64,000 bases of DNA. Origin: an uncultured Phycisphaerales bacterium. Its GTDB lineage: Bacteria; Planctomycetota; Phycisphaerae; Tepidisphaerales; Tepidisphaeraceae. Below are positions 43,767-53,352 of this stretch, one piece after another; position 1 is the stretch's first letter, and each line of letters starts with the position of its first letter. A program made the position numbers and the translations under genes. The stretch covers positions 1 to 64,000 of the forward strand of contig CAIQIQ010000095.1 of the NCBI GenBank assembly GCA_903871935.1, read 5' to 3'. Below the pieces are notes generated by a model. The model ran no database searches. It was given only the letters and a program-made list of their open reading frames with translations, and was not told the DNA's origin.

Positions 43767-45986
43767 ATGCGCTTCATCCTTTCGCTTTGCCTCATCGTCG
43801 GAATCTGCCTGGCCATGGGAACCGCTCCTTGCCTGGCCAGCGTCGGACCCGAGAGTGTCGTGGTCGTGGTCAATACCAACTCCTGGGCGTCCCTCTCGGT
43901 GGCCAACGAGTTCATTCGCCAGCGCAACATCCCGCCCAGCCATGTCATCGCCCTGGACGTGCCCCTGGGCATCAACGATGACGCCGCCGACATCACCACC
44001 TTCCGCGAGCAAATCCTCAAGCCCACGCTTGCCGCAATCACCTCCCGGGGCCTGGCGAACTGCATCAACTGCATTGCTTACTCAACCGACATCCCCACGG
44101 CGATCGACTTCACCGCGGATAGAGCCAAAGTTGGCGATGGGACGGCGTCGATTGCCTCGATCAACGGCCTAACCTTCCTGCAGACGATGGTGCTCGAAAA
44201 GACGCCCTATTGGTCATTGAGTGCCAATCAGTATTTCCGCCGCCCCACGACGCTGCCAACAACGCCGCCCACGACCAATCCCAAGGATCAGACCTTTGAG
44301 ATCGGACCCTCGATTGCCCTGGATCGCTGGTCATCGGCCAACCCGGTTAACAATCCCAAGTACCTGCTCTCGACTGTGCTGGCCGTAACCAACTGCCGTG
44401 GCAATTCCGTCGCCGAAGCCATGGCATCCCTTCGGCGCTCGGCGTCGGCCGACGGGACCCAACCCAAAGCCGGCTTCTACTACATGTACGACTGGGCCAT
44501 CCGCACCGAAACACGCCAGCCCTGGTTCAAGTCCGCCATCGCCAAGCTCCAGAGCATGGGCCAGCAGGCTCAGCAGATCAACGATGGCGCGCCCAAGGAC
44601 CGCGACCACGCCATTGCCATGCCGGTCAAACGCTCAGACATCATGGGCGCAATGCTCGGCCAGCAATACCCCAACCCGCCACGTTCCGGCAGCACCTGCC
44701 TTCCCGGAGCCATCGTCGACAACCTCACCAGCGAGGGCGGCATCATGTCCTGGGCCGGTGGCCAGGTTCCGATCACCGAGTTCATCCGCTTCGGCGCTGC
44801 CGGCTCTGCGGGCACCGTCACCGAACCGATGGCGATCTGGCGGAAGTTCCCTTCGCCTTTCCTGTTCGTCCACTACGCGGCCGGCTGCTCGCTGTCCGAG
44901 GCGTTCTATCAGAGCGTCAGCGGTCCCTTCCAACTCCTGATCATCGGTGATCCGCTCTGCCGCCCATTTGCGAGGATACCAACGGTCATCGTGGAGAACC
45001 TGACGCCCGGCCAAGTGGTTGCCGCTGACTGGTCGGCCCAGAGCAACGTGAAAGTGTCCATCAAGGACCAGGCCGCCTCCGACTTCACCGTCACCCAGTT
45101 TGTTGACGGTGTGCCTCTCGTGGCCGACAAGCCCCTTTCCCCTGGCAGCCACGAGTACATGGCGGTCGCCGTTGCCAAGGATGACATCGCGGCCGGAGGT
45201 TTTCAGGTAGTGCCGTTCATCGTCAAGGAGGTCGTATCCTTCCAGCGGATCGGTGAGAAACCCGTGACGCTCGGACAGCCGGTGAAGGTCCGCGCTGCAG
45301 TCCCTGGTGCAGCCAAGATCGAAATCTGGCACTGCGGCCGAATCATCAAGGTGCTCGAAGGCGAGAAAGGTGAAGGCGAAATCCCGTCGCCGCAACTGGG
45401 TGTCGGGCCGGTGCGACTCGATGCTGTGGCCCAGGTGCAATCGGTGCCCGTGCCCTTGCCGCCCGTCCGCTTTGACGTCGTCGCGCCCGCGCCTCTGCCT
45501 GCCATTCACGTGCAACTGGCGGCCGGCGAGACCTTCCTTGACGCCCCGCTCCTGACCGCTGCAGGCATCGGTCCGGTTGAGGTGCTGGACATGCGCCGCC
45601 GCGTGGCCCTGCAAGAAGCGAGAGTTCCCGTCGGCGCGGCATACAAGATCGAAGCGTACTTTGACGTGCCGGCCGATGACCTGTGCCAGTTCCAGGTTTG
45701 GAACGATGGCTCACTGGCCCTGAAGGTGGACGGCCAGCCGCTGGCACAGGCAACGAGCAAGGGCTGGACCTTCATGCCGGTGTCACTGGCCAAAGGCAAA
45801 CATCAGATGCAGGTTGAAGGCATCGCCGGACCCGAGCGGGCACTGGAGATCCGTTTCGGCCCGCCTGGAACGCGATCGATCGGTAAGCGATGTCACACCT
45901 GGGATGCCGAGCATCTGTCGCTGCACTTCTCGCACGTGGGCCAGATCCCGACGACGACCTCCCGCCCCACAACGCAGCCACAGTAA
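43767..45986 (+). CDS. Secreted TIGR03790 family protein
   Basis: 739 residues with a signal peptide (about 1-24, ending in CLAS). The first strand and helix match TIGR03790: VVVVVNTNSWASLSVANEFI, RNIPPSHVIALDVP, and FREQILKPTL. About residues 25-430 hold that domain, including a LSEAFYQSVSGPFQLLIIGD end. The remaining ~300 residues are beta-rich and probably form two or three Ig- or carbohydrate-binding-like domains. The family is widespread in planctomycetes and myxobacteria; its activity is unknown. No strong ribosome site is seen. Confidence 0.82.
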   Translation: MRFILSLCLIVGICLAMGTAPCLASVGPESVVVVVNTNSWASLSVANEFIRQRNIPPSHVIALDVPLGINDDAADITTFREQILKPTLAAITSRGLANCINCIAYSTDIPTAIDFTADRAKVGDGTASIASINGLTFLQTMVLEKTPYWSLSANQYFRRPTTLPTTPPTTNPKDQTFEIGPSIALDRWSSANPVNNPKYLLSTVLAVTNCRGNSVAEAMASLRRSASADGTQPKAGFYYMYDWAIRTETRQPWFKSAIAKLQSMGQQAQQINDGAPKDRDHAIAMPVKRSDIMGAMLGQQYPNPPRSGSTCLPGAIVDNLTSEGGIMSWAGGQVPITEFIRFGAAGSAGTVTEPMAIWRKFPSPFLFVHYAAGCSLSEAFYQSVSGPFQLLIIGDPLCRPFARIPTVIVENLTPGQVVAADWSAQSNVKVSIKDQAASDFTVTQFVDGVPLVADKPLSPGSHEYMAVAVAKDDIAAGGFQVVPFIVKEVVSFQRIGEKPVTLGQPVKVRAAVPGAAKIEIWHCGRIIKVLEGEKGEGEIPSPQLGVGPVRLDAVAQVQSVPVPLPPVRFDVVAPAPLPAIHVQLAAGETFLDAPLLTAAGIGPVEVLDMRRRVALQEARVPVGAAYKIEAYFDVPADDLCQFQVWNDGSLALKVDGQPLAQATSKGWTFMPVSLAKGKHQMQVEGIAGPERALEIRFGPPGTRSIGKRCHTWDAEHLSLHFSHVGQIPTTTSRPTTQPQ

Positions 45987-46023
45987 GACAACAGGCGCGT
46001 GCCGCTCATCCTATCAATGCACA

Positions 46024-46058
46024 AAGGGCGCGATCTGCCGATGGCAGGTCGCGCCCTT
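46024..46058. terminator. Bidirectional terminator between convergent genes
   Basis: AAGGGCGCGA and TCGCGCCCTT pair perfectly; six more pairs (one G-T) continue the stem to a GAT loop. The stem sits between the ends of the TIGR03790 gene and the TPR lipoprotein gene and can serve both. Confidence 0.75.
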
Positions 46059-46078
46059 GAATGTTCATCAGCAGAACC

Positions 46079-46888
46079 TCAATCCGCCGGCAACCGATCC
46101 GGCAGACTCGGTGCTGCATCTCCGGCTTTCAGGTCGACGGCCGGCATCTGCCGAGCCTGCAGCATTGGCTTCATGCTGTTCTGTCCCTCGGTCAACGATG
46201 GCGGCATTTCCAGTTTCAACTGCCGCATGGCCGCTATCACTTCGGTATCGCGGCTGCCAAGCTCATTGGCGCGCTGTACCGGCTTGACTGCGGTCTTGGT
46301 CTTGCCCATCTGCAGCATGTACAGTCCAGCTTCCTTCTGCAGCCAGAAATCGTCACGATCGATTTCCGACCCCTTGTAGTACGAAATCAGCGCTGAGTCG
46401 GCGTCGCCTCGATAGCGCTGGATCTTCGCCAGCAGGAAGTAACTTTCGCCGCGCATGCGGCTGTCGGTCTTCATGTCGACCGCCTGCTTCGTCAGCAGTT
46501 CCTGCTCCAGGTGATTGTCATCATGTTTGCTGATACATCCCGCCAGTGCGTTCATGGTGATCTGCCGGAAGTCGACATCATCACGCCCGGCCGGCGTCTC
46601 GCGCATCACCTTGAGCGCCGACTTATACCCCTGAACCGCCTGCTGGAAGTTGCCCAACCGCTCGTACGTCAGGCCCATGTAGCAGAACGAGCGGTAATCC
46701 CGCGGGTCCGACTTCACGGCATTGCGGAACGCCCCCACCGCGTTGTCATAGTCGCCGCGGTTGTACAGCGTAGCGCCCTCGATGCGAGCTTTCCGCTGAT
46801 TGGTGAAAATCGGTTGATCGGTCGTGCAGCCAGCAGCCAGCATCCCTGCCAGCAGAAGGCCCGAAAGCAAGACGCGAAGTAAGCTCAT
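46079..46888 (-). CDS. TPR-repeat lipoprotein
   Basis: 269 residues from the ATG at 46888, eight bases behind GGGAG. The lipobox is LAAGC with C21. Three or more tetratricopeptide repeats follow (ATLYNRGDYDNAVGAFRNAV, RSFCYMGLTYERLGNFQQAV, SYFLLAKIQRYRGDADSALI, KEAGLYMLQMGKTKTAVKPV). TPR lipoproteins hold protein complexes at the outer membrane. The gene is alone; a longer reading from 46975 lacks a signal and a ribosome site. Confidence 0.82.
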   Translation of the reverse strand: MSLLRVLLSGLLLAGMLAAGCTTDQPIFTNQRKARIEGATLYNRGDYDNAVGAFRNAVKSDPRDYRSFCYMGLTYERLGNFQQAVQGYKSALKVMRETPAGRDDVDFRQITMNALAGCISKHDDNHLEQELLTKQAVDMKTDSRMRGESYFLLAKIQRYRGDADSALISYYKGSEIDRDDFWLQKEAGLYMLQMGKTKTAVKPVQRANELGSRDTEVIAAMRQLKLEMPPSLTEGQNSMKPMLQARQMPAVDLKAGDAAPSLPDRLPAD

Positions 46889-47440
46889 GGTCGATGCTCC
46901 CACAAAATCTTTGGTCCTACGATGAACCAATAGGCTACAGACCGCCACCGCATTTGCCAAGTTGCCGCGCCGCACGCGCCAAGCGCTCCCCCATCCTGCT
47001 TCTCTTCATGGGATCCCACCGCGCCGGCTCAATCCCGAATGCAAGGCTTCCCCGCGTACCCACGCGATCTCCAGTCCAGTGCATTCATCTCGCGCCGCCT
47101 CCGGCGTGTTTGACCGTATGCCCATGCACCCGCAGCAAGTGCCCCCGTGTTCGCACTGTACCACCGTGGTCCTCCACCAGCAGAATCCTCCGTTTGCGCA
47201 TCTCGCGTTTCGGCTCAGCGCCGGTAGCGCGTGCGCTCGCCCCTTGCCGGGACGATGCCCAAGGCCACCAGGATCACTCATGCGCCGCAACGCCAACGGA
47301 AGCTTCTTCATGCCCGCCCTTTGCCCTCCGTCCTCTGTTTTGCGATTTCTGACTCCTTGTCGCCGCTCGACAGACCCATCGCCGAACGATACCGTGTAGC
47401 GTTGATCAACTCGGGAAGTCGGACTGAAAGGAAACCCGCC
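46889..47440. other. Non-coding divergent spacer
   Basis: 552 bases between two divergent genes. I see no RNA gene, strong promoter or repeat, only overlapping GC-rich readings without ribosome sites. The last bases carry GAAAGGAAA, the ribosome site of the next gene. Confidence 0.5.
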
Positions 47441-49678
47441 ATGCGAAGAATCCAAATGCACTTATCGTTCATCGCGTGCATCCTCGCCACTGGGATGCTG
47501 AGCAACATCGTTCGCGGTCAGGCAGCGCCAGCCAACGCCGCTTCCTCGGTCATGCTCGACGATTTCGAATCACCTAAGGAATTGGCGCTCTTCGCCGGCG
47601 ACGGCGGCGCCCAGGTGGACATCGGCGAAGAAGCCGCGACCTCCGGCGGCAAGTGCATGAAGGTAACCTTCCCGGCCGGCGCTGACGTTGCCGGCCCGCT
47701 GATGGAACCCCCACCAATTACCGACTGGTCGCCGTATGCGACGTTCCTCGCGGATGTCTACAACCCCCAGGATGTGCCCATCCGCATCACCCAGAAACTC
47801 AAGGGCGGCGGCAAGGCAGTCTCGGAACAGTTTACGATTCCATCCAAACAGCCCTTCACGATCAGCGTTTCGATCGCATCCCTCGCGGGAGATATCGATG
47901 TGAAGAAGATCAGCTACCTGAAATACTTCCCCGGCGATGTCGTCAATGACGGCAAGGCGTTTGTTCTCTACTTCGACAACATGCGTCTGCAGAAGGCGGG
48001 CGCGGGGGCGGCCAATCCAGTGGCGGCAGCGGGTGCCACCGCAGTCGCCGCCGACGACGCGAATAAGCCATGGGATGCCGCCGATGCCCGTTGGCAGCAG
48101 TCATCGGATGGTAAGTATCGCGCCAAGTTTGAGTCTTCGCTGAACAAAGTCTTCCGTGAACCTGGCCGAAATGCCTTCAGCCAACAGCCTCTGCAGAAGT
48201 TCCAGGTTGAGTTGGCGAAGAACGAATACGAATCGTTCCAGGTTGTCGTCCAGGCCAAGTCCGACCTCAAGAACGTTCGCCTGGAAAGCGGCGATCTGGT
48301 AGGCGCGACCGGTCAACCAACCATCGCCAAGGCCAATATCACCGTGAACCCGGTGGGTTACGTCGATTTGAAGAAGCCCTATTACACAACCGTCTATGAG
48401 CCCAAAGGCACGGGCCTATGGCCTGATCCGCTGCTCGAAGAAACGTCCGTCGATGTCCAAGCCGGCCAGTGCCAGCCATTCTGGGTGGAAATCCGCGTTC
48501 CCAAGGATGCCCAAGCTGGAAGCTACCGGATGAAGGTGGCTCTGCAGGCGGATGGGGCGGCGGCGACGGCGCTCGAACTGCCGGTGAAAGTCTGGGACTT
48601 CGCCCTGTCCGACGACAGCCATTTGCCAACCACTTTCGAGCTCTTCCCTCGATACCTCCGCGCTGAGCACAAGCTGACCAAGGGCGCACCCGAAGATCCG
48701 GCGATGCTGCAGAAGTATTACCTCGACATGCTCGCCCATCGCATGTCGCCCACCGAAGATCTGGTGGACATTGCTGCCAACCAGCCGGTATTGCTCGGCG
48801 TCAAGGATGGCGTGGCAACCTACGACTTCACCAACTTCGATAAGGCCGTGGAGTACTACCTGTCGCTTCACCAGAACACGTTCGCCCTCGCGATCGATGT
48901 CGAAAAAGGCAAGGAACACGCCGTTGCCATCTCGCGAGCCCTGGGCAAGCATCTTGAGGAAAAAGGATGGCTCAAGCTGTTCTTCACATGGCTGGTGGAT
49001 GAATCCTATCGCGGTGAGGAGCAGCGCGCATGGGTCCACGAAGGACATCCCGGCATCCGGAACATGCTGACCATTCACGGCATGCCCGATCCCAAGTACC
49101 CCGCCGTGGACATCTGGTGCCCGCAGATCGTCGACGGCTTTGGCGCTTTCCCGGAAAAGATGGATTGGGCGAGAAAGAACAAGATCCTCTGGATGTACAC
49201 CTCGGGGAACGCCGAGTCGTTCTATCCCTGCATGAATACCGATCTTCCAGCGGTGGCAACGCGAATCACCCCCTGGTTCTGCTGGAAGTTCGATTCCCCC
49301 GGCTACCTCTACTGGCAGGTGAACAACTGGCCGGAGGGTTCGCCCTGGACCCATCCAATGACCTTCCCCCATCAGAACGGCAACGGAAGCCTGTACTATC
49401 CCGGTAAGACCGGCCCGGTGCATTCCACCCGACTGGAAACCTTCCGCGATGGCATGGAGGACTACGAATACTTCTACATGCTGCGCGAGGTGGCCAACAA
49501 AGCCACAGGCCCGCAGAAGGACCAGGCGCTGGCGGCACTGGCTGCGGCACAGTGGGATGTGACTGACAAGGCGTTCGCCGACCGCTACAACAAAGACCGC
49601 ACCGGCGAAACTATGCTGAGCGTCCGTTCCAAGATGGGTGATGCCCTCGAACTGTTGCAGAAGTCGGCTGGCAAGTGA
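47441..49678 (+). CDS. Secreted DUF4091/GH123-like glycoside hydrolase
   Basis: 745 residues from the ATG behind AAAGGAAA; a longer reading from 47231 is not exported. The signal peptide ends near NIVRGQA (residue ~30). Residues ~35-190 resemble a carbohydrate-binding sandwich (SVMLDDFESPKELALFAGD). From ~230 the DUF4091-type module begins. The barrel contains FFTWLVDESYR, with an adjacent Asp-Glu pair at the catalytic position expected for GH123, and the C-terminus has YWQVNNWPEGSPWTHP and ETFRDGMEDYEYFYML, hallmarks of DUF4091. GH123 enzymes act on N-acetylgalactosamine glycosides. It is convergent with the next gene. Confidence 0.82.
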   Translation: MRRIQMHLSFIACILATGMLSNIVRGQAAPANAASSVMLDDFESPKELALFAGDGGAQVDIGEEAATSGGKCMKVTFPAGADVAGPLMEPPPITDWSPYATFLADVYNPQDVPIRITQKLKGGGKAVSEQFTIPSKQPFTISVSIASLAGDIDVKKISYLKYFPGDVVNDGKAFVLYFDNMRLQKAGAGAANPVAAAGATAVAADDANKPWDAADARWQQSSDGKYRAKFESSLNKVFREPGRNAFSQQPLQKFQVELAKNEYESFQVVVQAKSDLKNVRLESGDLVGATGQPTIAKANITVNPVGYVDLKKPYYTTVYEPKGTGLWPDPLLEETSVDVQAGQCQPFWVEIRVPKDAQAGSYRMKVALQADGAAATALELPVKVWDFALSDDSHLPTTFELFPRYLRAEHKLTKGAPEDPAMLQKYYLDMLAHRMSPTEDLVDIAANQPVLLGVKDGVATYDFTNFDKAVEYYLSLHQNTFALAIDVEKGKEHAVAISRALGKHLEEKGWLKLFFTWLVDESYRGEEQRAWVHEGHPGIRNMLTIHGMPDPKYPAVDIWCPQIVDGFGAFPEKMDWARKNKILWMYTSGNAESFYPCMNTDLPAVATRITPWFCWKFDSPGYLYWQVNNWPEGSPWTHPMTFPHQNGNGSLYYPGKTGPVHSTRLETFRDGMEDYEYFYMLREVANKATGPQKDQALAALAAAQWDVTDKAFADRYNKDRTGETMLSVRSKMGDALELLQKSAGK

Positions 49679-49680
49679 TC

Positions 49681-49702
49681 AGCCGGCTCTAGTTCGCCGG
49701 CT
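49681..49702. terminator. Possible shared hairpin terminator at convergent stops
   Basis: AGCCGGC and GCCGGCT pair across an eight-base loop that spans the end of the minus-strand gene. There is no T run, so termination is only plausible. Confidence 0.35.
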
Positions 49703-51194
49703 CATAGATAACCGCCAAACCGGGACGGTTCTTGACCACCTTGTTCTCGCGCGTACAGATGTGGAGGTAATCAACGTAATTGGGCGACCCGTAGAGAATG
49801 AAGCCCTCGTTGGCATGCTGGCCATCGAGCCAGTATTTCACGGCCTGGGTGAAATCCCATGAGCAGGTCTTGCCGCCGCTGGGGCCGTGGGCCAGGAAGA
49901 CGGCCGAGCAGTCGCCATCCTCACCCCAGGTAGCGCCCGCATACTCCTTCCAGAAACGGTCGTGGGCATACTCAAAGACGTTGATCTCATGCTCCTTCCA
50001 CGGGCGATTGCAGGGCTCGGCCACGAACATGGTGGGCTTAGTCTCCCAGTTCTTACCCATGTCCAAGCCGCGAGCGACCACGAGCCGCGCAGCAAGAACG
50101 TTCGAATTCCTGGGAATGCTCGATAAATCGACGCGCAGGAAACCGGGGCGATTGCGGAAGCAGGTCTCGATCTCTTCGTTCTTGCCGGCATTTGCAAAGC
50201 AGGCCAGCGTCAGGGATGTCGGCAGATGCGAGGGCGTTCCGGCATCCTCCCATCCGGCAAACACCTTGTCGGGATTCGCCAGATCGTAACCTTCTTGCCC
50301 ATCGCGGAGCATCACCAACACAGCCTTGGGGTGGTCCTTCTTGATCTTCTCATAGTCGGCCTGGATACCGGCCTCGACCTGTTCGACCGTCTTGTCCTCC
50401 GGCTTGATCCACTGGCCCTTGAGTTTTTCCGCCAGTTCATTGACATCCTTCACCTCCAGGTCTGTGCCCAGCGCTTTGTACTTGCCGGCAGGCACGGGCA
50501 GAGCGTCATTGAATGGCGATGTCGCCTTGGGTTTCTCAGTCAAGAGGCAGATGTTGTCCACTGTGATGGTCTCGCCTTCGCGCGGGTTGTACATGTAGAT
50601 CTGCACCGTATGGACGCCATTCCAGAGCGTGGCCGCATACTCGGGCCTGGGGGCGATCACATGGTTCTTCCCCGCCTCCAGGCGAGCGGCGAATTCCCAG
50701 CGCGAGACACCGTCGTTATAGCTGACACCGTATTTGCTGGTCTTGGCCATGGCGCGAAAGACCACGATGCAAGTCCGACCGGCCGTCACATCCGCGGCAA
50801 ACCCCTTGTACCCCCGCCAATCATCCAGCGGCGATGTGGTGGAGATAGTCGGCATCCGCCCGCCCGCGAAGGTGAGTTTCATCGCCTGTTTGCCGCTGGT
50901 AGCACCATCAGACGTTAAATGAAGCTTCACCTCGGGTTCTGCGGCGGGCGGCGGCGTCTGCGGTCTGTAGACCGGCACGGTCGCGGGGTTGCTCGCTGCC
51001 TTCGCTACGGCGGCAATGCCCGCCTTGGTCTCCGCTTCGCGCAGGGCATAGATATCAACGTTGGCCCACGCCTTTGCGTCGGCTTCGTTTTCAAAATCGA
51101 AAAGAACCTTCTCTTCGGCCCTGGCGGACGAGCAAGCCAGAAGAACCACGCAGAAACCCGTCCACATTCCCGTGCACCACATGTTTATCTTCAT
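49689..51194 (-). CDS. Secreted DNRLRE/CBM-like protein of unknown function
   Basis: 501 residues with AAAGGA ahead of the ATG and a signal peptide (cleavage near SSARAEE, residue ~27). Residues ~28-225 form a carbohydrate-binding-like domain (EKVLFDFENEADAKAWANVD, ITVDNICLLTEK). Residues ~330-500 look like a DNRLRE-type beta domain (FRNRPGFLRVDLSSIPRNSN, WDFTQAVKYWLDGQHANEGF), a module common in secreted planctomycete proteins. No catalytic motif. It is divergent from the phosphofructokinase gene over 190 bases. Confidence 0.72.
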   Translation of the reverse strand: MKINMWCTGMWTGFCVVLLACSSARAEEKVLFDFENEADAKAWANVDIYALREAETKAGIAAVAKAASNPATVPVYRPQTPPPAAEPEVKLHLTSDGATSGKQAMKLTFAGGRMPTISTTSPLDDWRGYKGFAADVTAGRTCIVVFRAMAKTSKYGVSYNDGVSRWEFAARLEAGKNHVIAPRPEYAATLWNGVHTVQIYMYNPREGETITVDNICLLTEKPKATSPFNDALPVPAGKYKALGTDLEVKDVNELAEKLKGQWIKPEDKTVEQVEAGIQADYEKIKKDHPKAVLVMLRDGQEGYDLANPDKVFAGWEDAGTPSHLPTSLTLACFANAGKNEEIETCFRNRPGFLRVDLSSIPRNSNVLAARLVVARGLDMGKNWETKPTMFVAEPCNRPWKEHEINVFEYAHDRFWKEYAGATWGEDGDCSAVFLAHGPSGGKTCSWDFTQAVKYWLDGQHANEGFILYGSPNYVDYLHICTRENKVVKNRPGLAVIYEPAN

Positions 51195-51384
51195 GACAGA
51201 TCCTTTCGGTTCTATAGTCTCGCGGCCGACCGGCTGTTGCTCAACTTACACCATCGTACCGCGCGCAGTCTTGCTCAACACAACCGCGGCTGTACAGAAC
51301 CTGCATCTTGCATGCACGCCCCAAACCCATATTATCGCCGCCAATCGGTGGAAGGTTCCACCTGAGAAGGACAAAGAAACAATT

Positions 51385-52623
51385 ATGGCAGCAAAACTCG
51401 TCGGAAATGCGGTTGTGGGTCAGTCTGGTGGCCCGACCGCCGTCATCAATCAGTCGCTCGTCGGTGTGATCCTCGAGGCCCAGAAGGCCGGCCACATCCA
51501 GGAACTCCTGGGCGCCAGGCACGGCGTCCGCGGCATCGTCAATGATCAGTACTACAAGCTCAAGGCCGCCCCGAAGGAACTTCTCGAACGCATCGCTCTG
51601 ACCCCCTCCTCGGCCTTGGGCTCCACACGTGACAAGCCCGATGCCGACTACTGCAAGAAGATCCTTGAGAACTTCAAGAAGAATAACGTCCGCTACTTCT
51701 TCTACATCGGCGGAAACGACTCGGCAGATACCGCTCGCATCGTCAATGACATGGCCAAGGACGATGGGTATGAGCTGCGCGCCTATCACATCCCCAAGAC
51801 CATCGACAACGACCTGCGCGTGCACGACCACACACCCGGCTACGGCTCGGCCGCCAAGTTCGTCTCCAGCGCTTTCATTGGCGACAACTACGACAACCGC
51901 TCGCTCCCGGGCATCAAGATCAACGTGGTAATGGGTCGCCACGCCGGCTGGCTTACCGCCGCGTCAGTCCTGGCCCGCAAGTACGAGAACGACGGTCCGC
52001 ATCTCGTCTACGTACCCGAAGTTCCGGTCACCGAAGAGAAGCTCCTGGCCGACGTCGATCGCGTCTACTCGAAACTCGGACGCTGCATCATCGCCGCCTC
52101 CGAAGGCATCAGCCTGCCTGAGAAGAACGCCAAGGGCCATTACATCACATGGGCTGAAAAGGCTGCTCAGAACATCGAGCACGACAGCCACGGTAACATT
52201 CAACTCTCCGGCTCTGGCGCCCTGGGCGACTGCATATCCCAGCTCATCACGCAGAAGTTGCCCAACCCCGGCGGCAAGAAGCTCCGCGTCCGAGCCGACA
52301 CCCTCGGCTACCTGCAACGCAGCTTCCCCGGCTACATCAGCAAGATCGACGCGGCCGAAGCCCGCGAAGTCGGCAAGCGAGCCGTTAAGTACTCCGCCAA
52401 AGCCGGCACGGAAGGCTCTTCCGTCTACATGTACCGCGTGCCTGGCCAGGACTACGAAATCAACTACGCCATTACACCGATCGCCAACGTCGCCCGCGAG
52501 ACCAAGGATCTCCCGGCCGACTGGATCGTGGACGGCTGCGACATCAGCGAAAAGTACCTTCAGTACGCCAAGCCGATCGTCGGCGACCAGCCGCAAGTGG
52601 GCATACTGGATGAGCTGAAGTAA
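51385..52623 (+). CDS. pfp: Pyrophosphate-dependent 6-phosphofructokinase
   Basis: 412 residues from the ATG at 51385; the longer reading from 51061 is not homologous. The key residues that separate PPi from ATP enzymes are present: GGNDS (109-113) with D112, and PKTIDND (137-143) with K138. MGRHAGW (183-189) and the N-terminal VGQSGGPTAVIN give the fructose-6-phosphate and phosphate sites. The enzyme works reversibly in glycolysis and gluconeogenesis using pyrophosphate. It is a single-copy gene here without a glycolytic neighbour. Confidence 0.93.
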   Translation: MAAKLVGNAVVGQSGGPTAVINQSLVGVILEAQKAGHIQELLGARHGVRGIVNDQYYKLKAAPKELLERIALTPSSALGSTRDKPDADYCKKILENFKKNNVRYFFYIGGNDSADTARIVNDMAKDDGYELRAYHIPKTIDNDLRVHDHTPGYGSAAKFVSSAFIGDNYDNRSLPGIKINVVMGRHAGWLTAASVLARKYENDGPHLVYVPEVPVTEEKLLADVDRVYSKLGRCIIAASEGISLPEKNAKGHYITWAEKAAQNIEHDSHGNIQLSGSGALGDCISQLITQKLPNPGGKKLRVRADTLGYLQRSFPGYISKIDAAEAREVGKRAVKYSAKAGTEGSSVYMYRVPGQDYEINYAITPIANVARETKDLPADWIVDGCDISEKYLQYAKPIVGDQPQVGILDELK

Positions 52624-52650
52624 CCATCCTGCCAACTCGACCAATGCCAG

Positions 52651-52680
52651 CGGGCGGCCGATCCACGGATCGGCTGCCCG
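52651..52680 (+). terminator. Strong hairpin behind pfp
   Basis: A 13-bp stem (CGGGC, then GGCCGATC, pairing with GATCGGCTGCCCG, one G-T) surrounds a CACG loop 27 bases after the stop. It has no T run. Confidence 0.45.
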
Positions 52681-52776
52681 TATCGCTGCAGACATCTTCA
52701 TCCATCCGGGAGAGAGACCACCTGGCCAGGAAGCTGACCCGGATGGTCGCTGCGCATCAACGTCACGCCATGCCGC

Positions 52777-53217
52777 TCACACCAACGACTCGGCAATCTC
52801 CGCCGCGGTGCGTACGAACTTGGGGCACTTCGTCTTGAACATACACTGCGCGCCACCCTCGCTGGCCTGTTTGAATCCCTCGGGCGTAGTCACGTCGACA
52901 CCAAGCAGTTCCCGGCAGCACGTTGTCCCGTGGGCGTTGCGGAACTGCGTCAGGAACTCCTGCACCTTCGCATAGGTCAGCTGTTTCCCATCCAGGTTCG
53001 CGAGGTCAGGGTTCCCATAGCGCGCCCCCATCGCCATGATCGCGCCGGTGACGGCACCACAGGTTTCCGCCATGCGCATGCCGCCCCCAAAGCCGCACCC
53101 GATTCGCATCGCATCCTGTTGATTCAGGCCCACTTTCGCGGCAAGCGACGCAAACACCGCCTGCGAGCAGTTGCCACCATTGAGGAAGATCCGTTCCGCA
53201 TCATCAACTATGCTCAT
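52777..53217 (-). CDS. C_GCAxxG_C_C family protein
   Basis: 146 residues, with GAAGGTGAAG ahead of the ATG. The family's spaced cysteines occur in order: C17 (NCSQAV), C41 (GCGFGGGM), C53 (TCGAVTGA), then CC in TTCCRELLG and a final C..C in QCMFKTKC. The middle is helical and glycine-rich. Proteins with this motif are thought to bind a metal or cluster or act in redox reactions; no function is settled. The gene is convergent with pfp and divergent from lpxC-fabZ (135 bases). Confidence 0.88.
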   Translation of the reverse strand: MSIVDDAERIFLNGGNCSQAVFASLAAKVGLNQQDAMRIGCGFGGGMRMAETCGAVTGAIMAMGARYGNPDLANLDGKQLTYAKVQEFLTQFRNAHGTTCCRELLGVDVTTPEGFKQASEGGAQCMFKTKCPKFVRTAAEIAESLV

Positions 53218-53352
53218 GCTTCACCTTCTGTTGCGGGTAGTGTACAGCGCCCTGAGCATCGTGCACCAGAACACTCACTATGACCCAATCGCCATTGCAG
53301 CACCTGCTGCATCGTCTATAATCAAAACCCGCGCATACCGGGCGCACTGTAA

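Noticed and set aside
48416..49423. 335-codon open frame opposite the DUF4091 gene
   Set aside because: Antisense shadow with no recognisable motif.
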